Positions 25,456 through 33,055 of a stretch of DNA of 64,000 bases are shown here, piece by piece. The notes beneath the pieces were generated by a model. The model was given only the letters and a program-made list of their open reading frames with translations, was not told where the DNA came from and did no database searches. Numbering within the stretch: the first letter of the stretch is position 1; each line of letters opens with the position of its first letter. Position numbers and translations under genes: made by a program. The DNA is from Bosea sp. Tri-49 (lineage in GTDB: Bacteria > Pseudomonadota > Alphaproteobacteria > Rhizobiales > Beijerinckiaceae), in assembly GCF_003952665.1 (NCBI RefSeq), contig NZ_CP017946.1, positions 2,356,001-2,420,000 on the forward strand, read 5' to 3'.

Positions 25456-26292
25456 TCAGACGATCAGCGACCAGAAGAAGCGGGCGCAGACCACCAGCAG
25501 GAAGATGCCGAAGGAGACCTCCAGCTTGCGCTTCGACAACCGGTGCGCCAGGCGCGCGCCGATCGGCGCCGTCCAGATCGAGGTTGGGATGAAGAGCAGG
25601 AAGCCGATGAAGGAGACATAGCCGAGCGAGAGCGGCGGCAGGACGTCCATCTTCGGCCAGCCGGCATAGATGTAGCCGAGCGCGCCGGGGATCGAGATCA
25701 GCACGCCAAGGCCTGACGAGGTCGCGACCGCCTGGTGGATCGGCCGGCCGTAGAAGGTCATGAACAGGCTGGAGAGCTGACCGCCGCCAATGCCCATCAG
25801 CGACGAGAGCACGCCGATGATGACGCCATAGATCCGCATCAGGAACGCTCCCGGCAGCGTGTCGCCGAGCTTCCAGCGGTCGGAGGCGAAGAGCAGGCGC
25901 ATGGCGCTGGCGAAGGCGACCGCGACGAAGACAGCCTTGAACAGGTCCGGCGGGGCATAGCGCGCAATGAAGCTGCCACCCAGCACGCCGAGCACGACCG
26001 GCACGGCCCAGACCCGGATGATCGAGGTGTCGACCATGCCCTTGGCGAGATGGGCCCGGTAGGAGCGGATCGAGGTCGGGATGATCACGGCCAGAGAGGT
26101 TCCGACCGCGAGCGGCATGCGCACCTCCTCCGGCACGCCGATCACCCGGAAGACCTCGTAGAGCACCGGCACGATCATCGCGCCGCCACCGACGCCGAAC
26201 AGGCCGGCGAGCAGGCCGGTGACAGCGCCGGCCGCGACAAGCGACAACGCGAGGAAAATCAAATCGTTCAGGGCAATGCCGGCGATCATCAT
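25456..26292 (-). CDS. TauE/SafE family sulfite/sulfonate exporter-type membrane protein
   Basis: 278 residues with about eight hydrophobic helices and two related halves, each with the family glycine motif: GLLAGLFGVGGGAMIVPVLY near residue 26 and SSLMGIGGGQLSSLFMTFYG in the second half. TauE/SafE proteins move sulfite, sulfoacetate or other small sulfur or organic anions. The DsrE-like sulfur-transfer protein just upstream supports a sulfur role. An ATG pair marks the start (26292 or one codon later); no strong ribosome-binding site is seen. Confidence 0.88.
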   Translation of the reverse strand: MMIAGIALNDLIFLALSLVAAGAVTGLLAGLFGVGGGAMIVPVLYEVFRVIGVPEEVRMPLAVGTSLAVIIPTSIRSYRAHLAKGMVDTSIIRVWAVPVVLGVLGGSFIARYAPPDLFKAVFVAVAFASAMRLLFASDRWKLGDTLPGAFLMRIYGVIIGVLSSLMGIGGGQLSSLFMTFYGRPIHQAVATSSGLGVLISIPGALGYIYAGWPKMDVLPPLSLGYVSFIGFLLFIPTSIWTAPIGARLAHRLSKRKLEVSFGIFLLVVCARFFWSLIV

Positions 26293-26420
26293 GCACTCAA
26301 TCTGGCGAAGACGGAGTGCTCTTAGCCCCCCCACCGGAAAGGGCAAGGTTCAGCCGGCAAGGTGGGCATGCGCGAAAGACGCCTCAGGACGAGGCGTCCG
26401 CGTCCGATGACCGCGGCCGA

Positions 26421-26928
26421 TCACGGCCTGACATAGGTCCAGCCCTTCTCCTGCAGCTCCATGACCCGGACGACGCCGGACTTCACCACCACAGCCTCGG
26501 GGATCAGGGCGATGTCCTTGTTCTTGGCCTTGCTCATATTGCCCTGCGTGTTGCCGCAGGCCTTGAAAGTGATGGCCGGCGTGCTCGCCGTCATCGCCTT
26601 GATCCGCGCCTTCAGCGGCGAGGTATCGTCGTGCAGCATGTGCAGGCCGGGGCCGAATGTGACGACCTCGATCTCCACCTTCTCGCCGAGATCCTGATAA
26701 ATACTGCGCCACGTTCGCCGCATTGTTGAGCGCGAGGTTCATCATCGCGGCCTCGTTCGTATTCACCTGCAGGATGAGCCGGTGCGGCTTCCGTTCAACC
26801 ACGGGCGGCTTCGGTGCCGGCACTGAGCTCTGCTTCGTGCCCTGTGCGGCCGCAGGCGGGACGGCGATGGATAGCGCGACGCCAGTCGCCAAGGCGGCGC
26901 GGACAAAGTCTTTGAGCCTGATCGTCAT
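26421..26928 (-). pseudogene. DsrE-family periplasmic protein gene with single-base frameshift
   Basis: Two frames together encode one DsrE/DsrF-like protein of about 168 residues. Frame one gives MTIRLKDFVRAALATGVALS with signal peptide, then HRLILQVNTNEAAMMNLALN and NAANVAQY; the expected continuation, QDLGEKVEIEVVTFGPGLHM to ELQEKGWTYVRP, is in the next frame. The switch maps to the AAA at 26699-26701 (TTT on the coding strand): removing one base restores TAT-CAG-GAT and continuous homology. As written, frame one runs on as an unrelated tail to 26350. Causes could be a true mutation, a homopolymer sequencing error, or slippage. DsrE proteins carry sulfur; it precedes a TauE/SafE gene. Confidence 0.85.
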
Positions 26929-26953
26929 AACATCCCACCCATGAGTTCGAGGT

Positions 26954-27496
26954 CTATTCGCTACGTGGTTTGGCTAAGGCGCGGGGCCATCTGCAGGTTG
27001 CGGCAACCCTGTCCCGCGCCGCCTTCAGTCCACTGAGGGAAAAGTGCCCGTCATGGATGGCGCCGCCGCGGGTCGAGAGGCGGATGGCGAGGCCGCCCTC
27101 TGCGGGGAGCGAGAGAAGCAGGCCGACGACATCGCCCCGGAATGCGACCCCGCTTCCGAACGAAGGCCGGCCCGCTGCGACCTGCACGGGCGGGCTGTCA
27201 TCGAGGCGGTACGAGAGAGCGTAGTCGGCGCCACCATCGGAGACGGCTGGTCCACCAACCACCATCTCAGTCCGGCCGCCGCGGCAGTGAATTGAGAGCT
27301 GCTTCAGAGCACTGTCGGCACCGCCGAGGGAAAACGCGGTGGCGGTGACGATCGGCGTGTAGTCGACCGGTGAGGTGGTCTCGTTGATCACCCAGGCTTC
27401 GCCGCTGCCCGCCGGCCGATCAGGTACCTTCACCGGCTGCGGCAGCTTGTTCAAACAGGCCTGGCGATCCGCCGGGAGCCGTCTGTCGCGAGACAT
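26954..27496 (-). CDS. Hypothetical protein with a domain resembling type VI-associated TagO/VasI
   Basis: 180 residues. The core WVINETTSPVDYTPIVTATA, LSIHCRGGRTEMVVGGPAV, YALSYRLDDSPPVQ and GHFSLSGLKAARDRVAATCRW recalls a fold seen in TagO/VasI-like proteins and in uncharacterised alphaproteobacterial secreted proteins: a conserved SPVDxxP, CRxGRTE and YR pattern. No type VI genes are near, so I do not transfer that role. The N-terminus is uncertain: no signal peptide follows the ATG at 27496, and a stop codon lies only 15 codons upstream, although the residues in between look protein-like. A damaged 5' end is possible. Confidence 0.6.
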   Translation of the reverse strand: MSRDRRLPADRQACLNKLPQPVKVPDRPAGSGEAWVINETTSPVDYTPIVTATAFSLGGADSALKQLSIHCRGGRTEMVVGGPAVSDGGADYALSYRLDDSPPVQVAAGRPSFGSGVAFRGDVVGLLLSLPAEGGLAIRLSTRGGAIHDGHFSLSGLKAARDRVAATCRWPRALAKPRSE

Positions 27497-27628
27497 CTGC
27501 GAGAGCGTCGACCTCGCCCTCGTCGGGTCGAGCAGACCTCAGATCCAAAAGACCAGAAGACGAGCATAGGGGAAGGAGGTGGCCCTGGTGGGGTACTCCG
27601 CCCAAGCAACCGTTTCGCGCGGTGCGAG

Positions 27629-28084
27629 CTAGTCGCTGACGCCCTCGCGCGCGGCGATCGTCATGCAGGTCGCCGTCAGCATGGCGCAGAGCTTCGCCTT
27701 GCCCGCCGTCACGGCGAAGACCTCGGCCATGGCAAGCGTCAGGGTACGGCCGGCCTTGACCACCCTGCCCTTGGCGATGAGCTCGTCACCGGTCGCCGGC
27801 GCCAGCAGGCTGATCTTGAACTCGGCGGTGAGGACGCCGTTGCCGGCCGGCATGGTGGTCAGCGCGGCATAGCCGGCGGCGCTGTCGGCGATGGTCGAGA
27901 CCGCGCCGGCATGGACGAAGCCGTGCTGCTGGCACAGATGCGCCGAGACCGGCATGGCAATCTCGATCTCGCCTGGTGCGACACGAACGAGGCGTGCGCC
28001 CAGCGTCGTCATGAAGGCCTGCTTGCCGAAGCTCGCCTCGATGCGGGCGACGAGGGCGGGGTCGATCATATCGCCAGCCTGCAT
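27629..28084 (-). CDS. PaaI family acyl-CoA thioesterase (hotdog fold)
   Basis: 151 residues from ATG 28084 (MQAGDMIDPALVARIEASFG); ATG 28069 is an alternative. The hotdog-fold motif HGFVHAGAVSTIADSAAGYA with the catalytic-type His-Gly...His-Gly-Gly-like pattern and the C-terminal LLAPATGDELIAKGRVVKAG are typical of PaaI-like thioesterases, which hydrolyse acyl- or aryl-acyl-CoA. It starts 4 bases after the dusA stop and should be co-transcribed. Confidence 0.85.
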   Translation of the reverse strand: MQAGDMIDPALVARIEASFGKQAFMTTLGARLVRVAPGEIEIAMPVSAHLCQQHGFVHAGAVSTIADSAAGYAALTTMPAGNGVLTAEFKISLLAPATGDELIAKGRVVKAGRTLTLAMAEVFAVTAGKAKLCAMLTATCMTIAAREGVSD

Positions 28085-28088
28085 CGCC

Positions 28089-29165
28089 TCATTCCGCCGC
28101 GATGGCGGACGGAACCTGCCGCTCGACATGGGCAATCGCGGCGCGCAGATCGGCAAGACCCGCGCCCGCTGCGACGCAGTGCTCGGAGAGATGGCGGCGG
28201 AACAGGCGCGAGCCGCGCCGGCCCGGGAACAGCCCGACGAGATGGCGGGTGAAGGCGTGCAGGCGCCCTCCCCGTTCGAGATGGGCGACGATGAAGGGCT
28301 CGAGCGCTTCCAGCATCTCGAAAGCATCGGCGACCGGCGCGTCCTCGCCGAAGAGCAGCGGATCGACCGACAGCAGCACTTCCGGGTTCTGATAAGCCTC
28401 GCGGCCGAGCATGACGCCGTCGAGATGCTCAAGATGCGGCAGCCATTCCTCCGGCTGCCGGATTCCGCCATTCAGCGCGATGATAAGGTCCGGATTGGCG
28501 GCCTTGAGGCGATAGGCGCGCTCATAGTCGAGCGGCGGGATCTCGCGGTTCTCCTTGGGCGAGAGCCCCTGCAGCCAGGCCTTGCGGGCATGGACGACGA
28601 GAGCGTCGACGCCGGCGGCGCGCACGGTCGCGGTCAATGCATCGAGCGTGGCTTCGGGGTCTTGGTCGTCGACGCCGATGCGGCATTTCACCGTGACGGG
28701 AATGGAAACGGCAGCCTTCATCGCCGCGACGCAATAGCCAACGAGCGCCGGCTCGCGCATCAGGCAGGCGCCGAAAGCACCGCCCTGGACGCGGTCGGAA
28801 GGGCAGCCGCAGTTCAGATTGATCTCGTCATAGCCGAAGTCCGCGCCGATCTTCGCCGCCTCTGCCAACAGTACCGGATCATTGCCGCCGAGCTGGAGCG
28901 CCAGCGGATGCTCGACATCGTCGAAGCCGATCAGCCGCCCCCGGTCACCGCGGATCACGGCCTGTGCCGTCACCATCTCGGTATAGAGCCGGGCGCGGCG
29001 CGACATCAGGCGATGGACGATCCGGCAATGCCGATCGGTCCAGTCCATCATCGGCGCCACGGAGAAGCGCCAAGGGCTGATATCAGCCAATTTCCCGGCC
29101 ACTGCAGGCATTTCGTTCACAGCCACTCGCCGCTCAACGTTCAGTTTCTTACCATTTCGGCCCAT
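28089..29165 (-). CDS. dusA: tRNA-dihydrouridine synthase A
   Basis: 358 residues from the ATG at 29165; homology starts near residue 32 (WRFSVAPMMDWTDRHCRIVH), so the ATG at 29111 could be the true start. The TIM-barrel FMN enzyme has its catalytic cysteine in NLNCGCPSDRVQGGAFGACL (Cys121) and the DusA-specific SVAPMMDWTD start and LNGGIRQPEE phosphate-binding loop. It reduces uridine 20/20a in the D-loop of tRNA. It heads a two-gene unit with the thioesterase. Confidence 0.93.
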   Translation of the reverse strand: MGRNGKKLNVERRVAVNEMPAVAGKLADISPWRFSVAPMMDWTDRHCRIVHRLMSRRARLYTEMVTAQAVIRGDRGRLIGFDDVEHPLALQLGGNDPVLLAEAAKIGADFGYDEINLNCGCPSDRVQGGAFGACLMREPALVGYCVAAMKAAVSIPVTVKCRIGVDDQDPEATLDALTATVRAAGVDALVVHARKAWLQGLSPKENREIPPLDYERAYRLKAANPDLIIALNGGIRQPEEWLPHLEHLDGVMLGREAYQNPEVLLSVDPLLFGEDAPVADAFEMLEALEPFIVAHLERGGRLHAFTRHLVGLFPGRRGSRLFRRHLSEHCVAAGAGLADLRAAIAHVERQVPSAIAAE

Positions 29166-29311
29166 TCGCTATCCGATTACAGCCAATGTCACAAATCGGA
29201 CGACAGTGCTGTAAATGGGCACACTCATCGAATGACCTCGGAAGGATGGGACAGTCGCCCATACGGCGCAAATCGGACGGGTGTGCAGCCTTGCAAGGAG
29301 ACCTACCCCGA

Positions 29312-29358
29312 CCGCGCTGACTTGTGCATCTTGCACAGGCCAGCGCGGATATTTTCTT
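29312..29358 (+). terminator. Orphan plus-strand terminator, possible 3' end of a small RNA
   Basis: CCGCGCTG and CAGCGCGG (8 bp) enclose a 3/3 internal loop and a second perfect stem TGTGCA-TCT-TGCACA; ATATTTTCTT follows on the plus strand. Neighbouring genes (dusA and the MarR-type gene) are both on the minus strand, so no known plus-strand gene ends here. The 266-bp gap 29166-29431 could encode a small RNA of roughly 100-180 nt ending at this site. No family recognised. Confidence 0.55.
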
Positions 29359-29431
29359 GGCGGCTGCAAGCATCACGCTGCGTTGTCCGCGCCGCCTAGC
29401 CAAGCGGAAATGCGCTTCCGCCGAGGCTTGC

Positions 29432-29911
29432 TCACTCTTCCGCAGGTCGATTCGGCAGATCGTTTCCCCCACTCGTCGCCGTTCGCATTCCCTGCCTGAG
29501 CGCCTGGACGCTTCTGTTGAGTTCGATCATCTGGGGGATCTCGAAGCCCGAGTTTCGCAACAGGGCGTCGGTGAGGCAGCCGGTCTTCGGGTGAAGCTCC
29601 TGGCCCTTGGCGGTCAGGTAAACCTCGACCAGGCGCTCGTCGATGGTGCTGCGCCGGCGGCTGAGGAAGCCGGCCGCCTCGAGGCGCTTGACCGCTGGGG
29701 TGATGGTGCTGGGTTCGAGCGCCAGGCGCTCGCCGATGGCGCTGATCGTCAGCCCGTCCTTCTCCCAGAGCGCGCTGAGCACGAGATACTGCGTGTAGGT
29801 GACGCCGAGCCCGTCCAGCATCGGCTTGTAGACGCGCTGGATCGCCAGCGAGGTCGAGTAGATCGAGAAGCAGAGCTGGCCGTCGAGAGGCAGGGTCGGG
29901 GCGTCGGTCAT
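29432..29911 (-). CDS. MarR family regulator, OhrR-like
   Basis: 159 residues from MTDAPTLPLDGQLCFSIYST; GGAG lies seven bases before the ATG. The N-terminal LDGQLCFSIYSTSLAIQRVY with its single Cys (Cys14) followed by LGVTYTQYLVLSALWEKDGL is the pattern of OhrR, a repressor that loses DNA binding when this cysteine is oxidised by organic peroxides. The winged helix is RLALEPSTITPAVKRLEAAG. No ohr gene is adjacent; instead it faces an exported alpha/beta hydrolase, with two matching operator-like sites in between. Confidence 0.88.
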   Translation of the reverse strand: MTDAPTLPLDGQLCFSIYSTSLAIQRVYKPMLDGLGVTYTQYLVLSALWEKDGLTISAIGERLALEPSTITPAVKRLEAAGFLSRRRSTIDERLVEVYLTAKGQELHPKTGCLTDALLRNSGFEIPQMIELNRSVQALRQGMRTATSGGNDLPNRPAEE

Positions 29912-29962
29912 CGTCGTTCTCCGGTGGCGGGTCAGCAATAGCGACCCGCATCTCGAAAACCA

Positions 29963-29974
29963 ATATCGCGATAA
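29963..29974. promoter_or_regulatory. MarR/OhrR-type site 1, ATATCGCGATAA
   Basis: Contains the perfect palindrome TATCGCGATA. It lies 52 bases before the MarR-type gene start and recurs almost unchanged 55 bases further on. Confidence 0.6.
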
Positions 29975-30017
29975 AGAAAACGCTTTACAAGCTCGGAGTG
30001 GCTGTGTAGGAGAATAT

Positions 30018-30029
30018 ATATCGCAATAA
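30018..30029. promoter_or_regulatory. MarR/OhrR-type site 2, ATATCGCAATAA
   Basis: Second copy of ATATCGCRATAA, 37 bases before the hydrolase ATG. Two matching sites between divergent genes suggest control of both by the OhrR-like regulator. Confidence 0.6.
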
Positions 30030-30065
30030 TGATTGCCGCGAACTAAACAACGGAAGGAACCCGCC

Positions 30066-30821
30066 ATGACCAAGTCCCTGATCGCCGCTGCTGTCTCCCT
30101 CGCTGCTTCTGTCGCTGGCACGCCCGCTTTGGCCGCCCCAGTCGTCAAGAATGTCGTCCTCGTCCATGGCGGCTTCGTCGACGGCTCCGGCTGGCAGGGC
30201 GTCCACGATGTCCTCAAGGCCAAGGGCTACAATGTCACCATCGTCCAGAACCCGACCACCTCTCTCGCCGACGACGTCGCCTTCACCAAGCGCGCCATCG
30301 CCCAGCAGGACGGCCCGGTCGTGCTCGTCGGCCACTCCTATGGCGGTGTCGTCGTCAGTGAGGCGGGCACCGATCCGAAGGTGAAGTCGGTCGTCTACAT
30401 CGCCGCCTTCGCCCCCGACGCTGGCGAGTCCGTCTCCTCGCTGATCGCCAACCCGCCTCCCGGCGCCTCGGTCCCGCCGATCCTGCCGCCGGTCGACGGC
30501 TTCCTCCTGCTCGACAAGGCGAAGTTCGCCGCGTCCTTCGCCGCCGATGTCGACGCCAAGACCGCCGCCTTCATGGCTAACGCGCAGGTGCCCTGGGGCG
30601 TCGCGGCCCTGACCGGCGCCGTTTCCAGCCCGGCCTGGAAGGTCAAGCCCAGCTTCTATCTCGTCGCCAGCGACGACCGCATGATCCCGCCCCCGGCCCA
30701 GCGCCAGATGGCCAAGCGCGCCGGAGCGACCATCACCGAGACCAAGGGCAGCCACGCTCTCTACGTCTCAAAGCCAAAGGTCGTCGCCGACATCATCGAA
30801 AAAGCCGCTAACGCTAAGTGA
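30066..30821 (+). CDS. Exported alpha/beta hydrolase
   Basis: 251 residues from ATG 30066, preceded by GGAAGGAA. Signal peptide 1-24 (MTKSLIAAAVSLAASVAGTP, cleavage after ALAA). The hydrolase domain has the oxyanion motif VLVHGGFVDGSGWQG, the nucleophile elbow VLVGHSYGGVV (Ser in GHSYG), an Asp in VASDDRMIPP and the catalytic His in GSHALYVSKP. Members include esterases and haloperoxidase-like enzymes; substrate unknown. Divergence from an OhrR-like repressor suggests induction by peroxides or a related ligand. A strong terminator follows. Confidence 0.87.
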   Translation: MTKSLIAAAVSLAASVAGTPALAAPVVKNVVLVHGGFVDGSGWQGVHDVLKAKGYNVTIVQNPTTSLADDVAFTKRAIAQQDGPVVLVGHSYGGVVVSEAGTDPKVKSVVYIAAFAPDAGESVSSLIANPPPGASVPPILPPVDGFLLLDKAKFAASFAADVDAKTAAFMANAQVPWGVAALTGAVSSPAWKVKPSFYLVASDDRMIPPPAQRQMAKRAGATITETKGSHALYVSKPKVVADIIEKAANAK

Positions 30822-30877
30822 CACGGGTCGACAGGGCCGGACAGGCAAGAGCCAGCTCCACACCATCCAGAACAGAA

Positions 30878-30909
30878 AAGCGGGCCCCAAAAGGGCCCGC
30901 TTCCTTTTT
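30878..30909 (+). terminator. Rho-independent terminator after the hydrolase
   Basis: AAGCGGGCCC and GGGCCCGCTT pair around a CAAAA-type loop, followed by a T-rich CCTTTTT tract, 57 bases past the stop. Confidence 0.9.
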
Positions 30910-30965
30910 CCTGAGCCGCGCCTGAGCGGACATTCACAAAGGCGCTTGTGAAGCGAATTTGGTTC

Positions 30966-30995
30966 TGTTAAACGTTTTACAGTTAAACGTTTAAC
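30966..30995. promoter_or_regulatory. Tandem LacI-type operators upstream of lacI-like gene
   Basis: Two adjacent sites: TGTTAAACGTTTTACA (30966-30981, one mismatch from symmetry) and the perfect palindrome GTTAAACGTTTAAC (30982-30995). The central AACGTT with a CG core is typical of LacI-family operators. The second ends 7 bases before the regulator's ATG, so binding would repress the regulator and the polyol operon behind it. Confidence 0.85.
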
Positions 30996-31002
30996 AGGCT
31001 GA

Positions 31003-32100
31003 ATGATGGATGGCCGCCGCGTAACGATCCGGGATGTCGCGAGCCGCGCAGGGGTATCCACTGCGACGGTCTCGAATGTCTTCAGCGGCAACAAGCCGGT
31101 GAACGACGATCTGCGTAAACGTGTTCTGCAGGCCGCGAAGGAACTGGCGTACCAGGTGGATCGGGCCGCATCGCAGCTGCGCTCCGGGCAAGCGCGCGTC
31201 GTCGGTGTCCTGGTTCCCGATCTCGATGACGTCTTCTTCACCTCGCTCGTCTCGCGGCTGGAGGTGCTGGCAGAGGTCGACGGCTACGACATCGTCGTTG
31301 CAAGCTCCCGCGACGATGCCGGCCTCGAGCAATCGCGCCTGCGCACTTTGCTCGCCTGGCGTCCATCGGGCCTCATCGTGGTGCCCTGCTCTGACGAGGT
31401 GCCGCAAACCCTCGCCGCCGAAATCGGACGGCTGCCGATCATCTTCGCCGACCGTGTCCACCCGGGAGGCTCAGTCGTCGACACGGTCGCAATCGACAAC
31501 CGCGAAGCCGGAGAGATCGCGGCGCGTCACCTCCTGGCGCTAGGGCATCGCGACTTCGTCATCGCCGCCTCCAGCCTCGCCATCTCGCCAATCCGCGAAC
31601 GTGTCCGCGGCGCTAGCGACCTAATCCGGGAGGCGGCCGGTTGCAACGTGACTGTGGTCGAGCTCGGATCCGTCGCCGAGCGTGGTGCCGAGCTTTTCCT
31701 GAGTTGGCTCGAGCGGCATGCGCGGCCGAGCGCGGTGATCGCACTGACCAATGTCACGACGCTGAGCACGCTGTCTGCGCTGGCGCGTTTGAAGATCGAT
31801 ATTCCCGAGCCCATCTCCGTGGTCGGCTTCGACGACTACCCATGGATGAGCGCCCGCAAGACGGGGCTGACGGCGATCCGGCAACCGATCGGCGAGCTCG
31901 CCGCGGCGATTTGGCAGCGCCTGCGTGCGCGCATTGCGGGCGATGATGCACCGGCGCAAACCATCGTGCTGCAGACCAGCCTGCAGGTGCGCGACTCCGT
32001 GCGCGATCTCACCGCCGCGACGGATCGCGGCAACGCCCGCGATCCCGATCTGCTTGCGAACCCGGAGAGACCGGCTGCGTCGCCCAAGGCGGTGCACTGA
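31003..32100 (+). CDS. LacI family transcriptional regulator of the polyol operon
   Basis: 365 residues; starts at ATG 31003 or the next codon. Residues 7-30 are the LacI headpiece (VTIRDVASRAGVSTATVSNV) with the hinge VDRAASQLRSGQARVVGVLV behind it; the rest is a periplasmic-binding-protein-like sugar sensor. Unlike many local repressors it is the first gene of the unit it controls, lying directly behind its own twin operators. The likely inducer is the polyol or a sugar handled by the downstream ABC importer, kinase and dehydrogenase. Confidence 0.92.
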   Translation: MMDGRRVTIRDVASRAGVSTATVSNVFSGNKPVNDDLRKRVLQAAKELAYQVDRAASQLRSGQARVVGVLVPDLDDVFFTSLVSRLEVLAEVDGYDIVVASSRDDAGLEQSRLRTLLAWRPSGLIVVPCSDEVPQTLAAEIGRLPIIFADRVHPGGSVVDTVAIDNREAGEIAARHLLALGHRDFVIAASSLAISPIRERVRGASDLIREAAGCNVTVVELGSVAERGAELFLSWLERHARPSAVIALTNVTTLSTLSALARLKIDIPEPISVVGFDDYPWMSARKTGLTAIRQPIGELAAAIWQRLRARIAGDDAPAQTIVLQTSLQVRDSVRDLTAATDRGNARDPDLLANPERPAASPKAVH

Positions 32101-32113
32101 CGAATACCGACTG

Positions 32114-32154
32114 CGGACGCCTCGCGTCCGAGCCACCGGGCCGACAGAGCCCGG
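32114..32154 (+). other. Two consecutive RNA hairpins between lacI-like gene and permease
   Basis: CGGACGC-CTC-GCGTCCG (7-bp stem) is followed five bases later by CCGGGC-N7-GCCCGG (6-bp stem). No U tract follows. They may protect or process the message so that transporter levels differ from regulator levels. Confidence 0.5.
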
Positions 32155-32179
32155 AGCGAAAGAAGGTCTGGAGGAAAGC

Positions 32180-33055
32180 GTGCAGCTTCAAAGAACGGCA
32201 CGGATACTGCCGCTGCTTGCGCCGGTGCATCTGCTCATCCTGAGCGTGATCGTGCTGCCGTCGCTCTATGTCGTCTGGCTGAGCCTGAACACATCGAGCT
32301 TCGGCCAGGCGCCGAGCTTCGTCGGCCTGCAGAACTATTGGCGCGTCCTCACCGACCCGGCCTTCCACAGTGCGCTGTGGAACACGGTCGTTCTCGTTGT
32401 CGTCGCCGTGCATCTGGAGCTGGCTATCGGCCTCGGCATGGCCCTGCTCTTCGCCAGCGGCCTGCCGTTCCGGCGCTTCCTGCTGGTCGCCGTGCTCGCG
32501 CCCTATGCCGTCAGCGAAGTCACCGCCGTGGTGATATGGCGCTTCCTGTTCGATCCCGATGCCGGCCCGATCACCCTCGCGCTGCGGGCGTTCGGCCTGC
32601 CGACGCTCGACTGGTCGTTCGAGCCGTCGCACGCTATGGGCCTGATCGGCCTTTTGACGATCTGGCTGCACCTGCCCTTCACCTTCGTCATCGTCTATGC
32701 GGCGCGCCTCGCCATCCCAGGCGAGCTCTATGAAGCGGCGCGGATCGATGGGGCGACGCGCTGGCAGGCCTTCCGGCGCGTGACGCTGCCGCTGCTTGGC
32801 CCGGCGATGCTGATCGCGCTGCTCTTCCGCTACATCTTCGCCTTCCGCCTGTTCTCGGAGGCCTGGCTCCTGACCAAGGGCGGGCCCGCCCGCTCGACCG
32901 AAGTGGTGGCGATCTACCTCTATCAGGAAGCGTTCAGTTTCAATGCTTTCGGCCCGGCCGCAGCGACCGCCTGGATCATGGTGCTGGCATCGCTCCTGCT
33001 CGCCGGCGCCTACGTCCTCCTGCTCAGGCGCGGAGGGGTGGCCCATGCGCACTGA
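32180..33055 (+). CDS. Sugar/polyol ABC transporter permease (MalF type)
   Basis: 291 residues from GTG 32180, with GGAGG six bases upstream; the frame is open far upstream inside lacI without homology. Six hydrophobic helices. The EAA loop EAARIDGATRWQAFRRVTLP lies near residues 187-206. With the next gene it forms the inner-membrane channel of a CUT1-type importer. Substrate is predicted to be a pentitol from the kinase and dehydrogenase in the operon. Confidence 0.9.
   Translation: MQLQRTARILPLLAPVHLLILSVIVLPSLYVVWLSLNTSSFGQAPSFVGLQNYWRVLTDPAFHSALWNTVVLVVVAVHLELAIGLGMALLFASGLPFRRFLLVAVLAPYAVSEVTAVVIWRFLFDPDAGPITLALRAFGLPTLDWSFEPSHAMGLIGLLTIWLHLPFTFVIVYAARLAIPGELYEAARIDGATRWQAFRRVTLPLLGPAMLIALLFRYIFAFRLFSEAWLLTKGGPARSTEVVAIYLYQEAFSFNAFGPAAATAWIMVLASLLLAGAYVLLLRRGGVAHAH

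Noticed and set aside
26350..26420. C-terminal tail of the 192-codon frame over the DsrE gene
   Set aside because: This tail is out-of-frame sequence after the frameshift; the family homology continues in the other frame to 26421.
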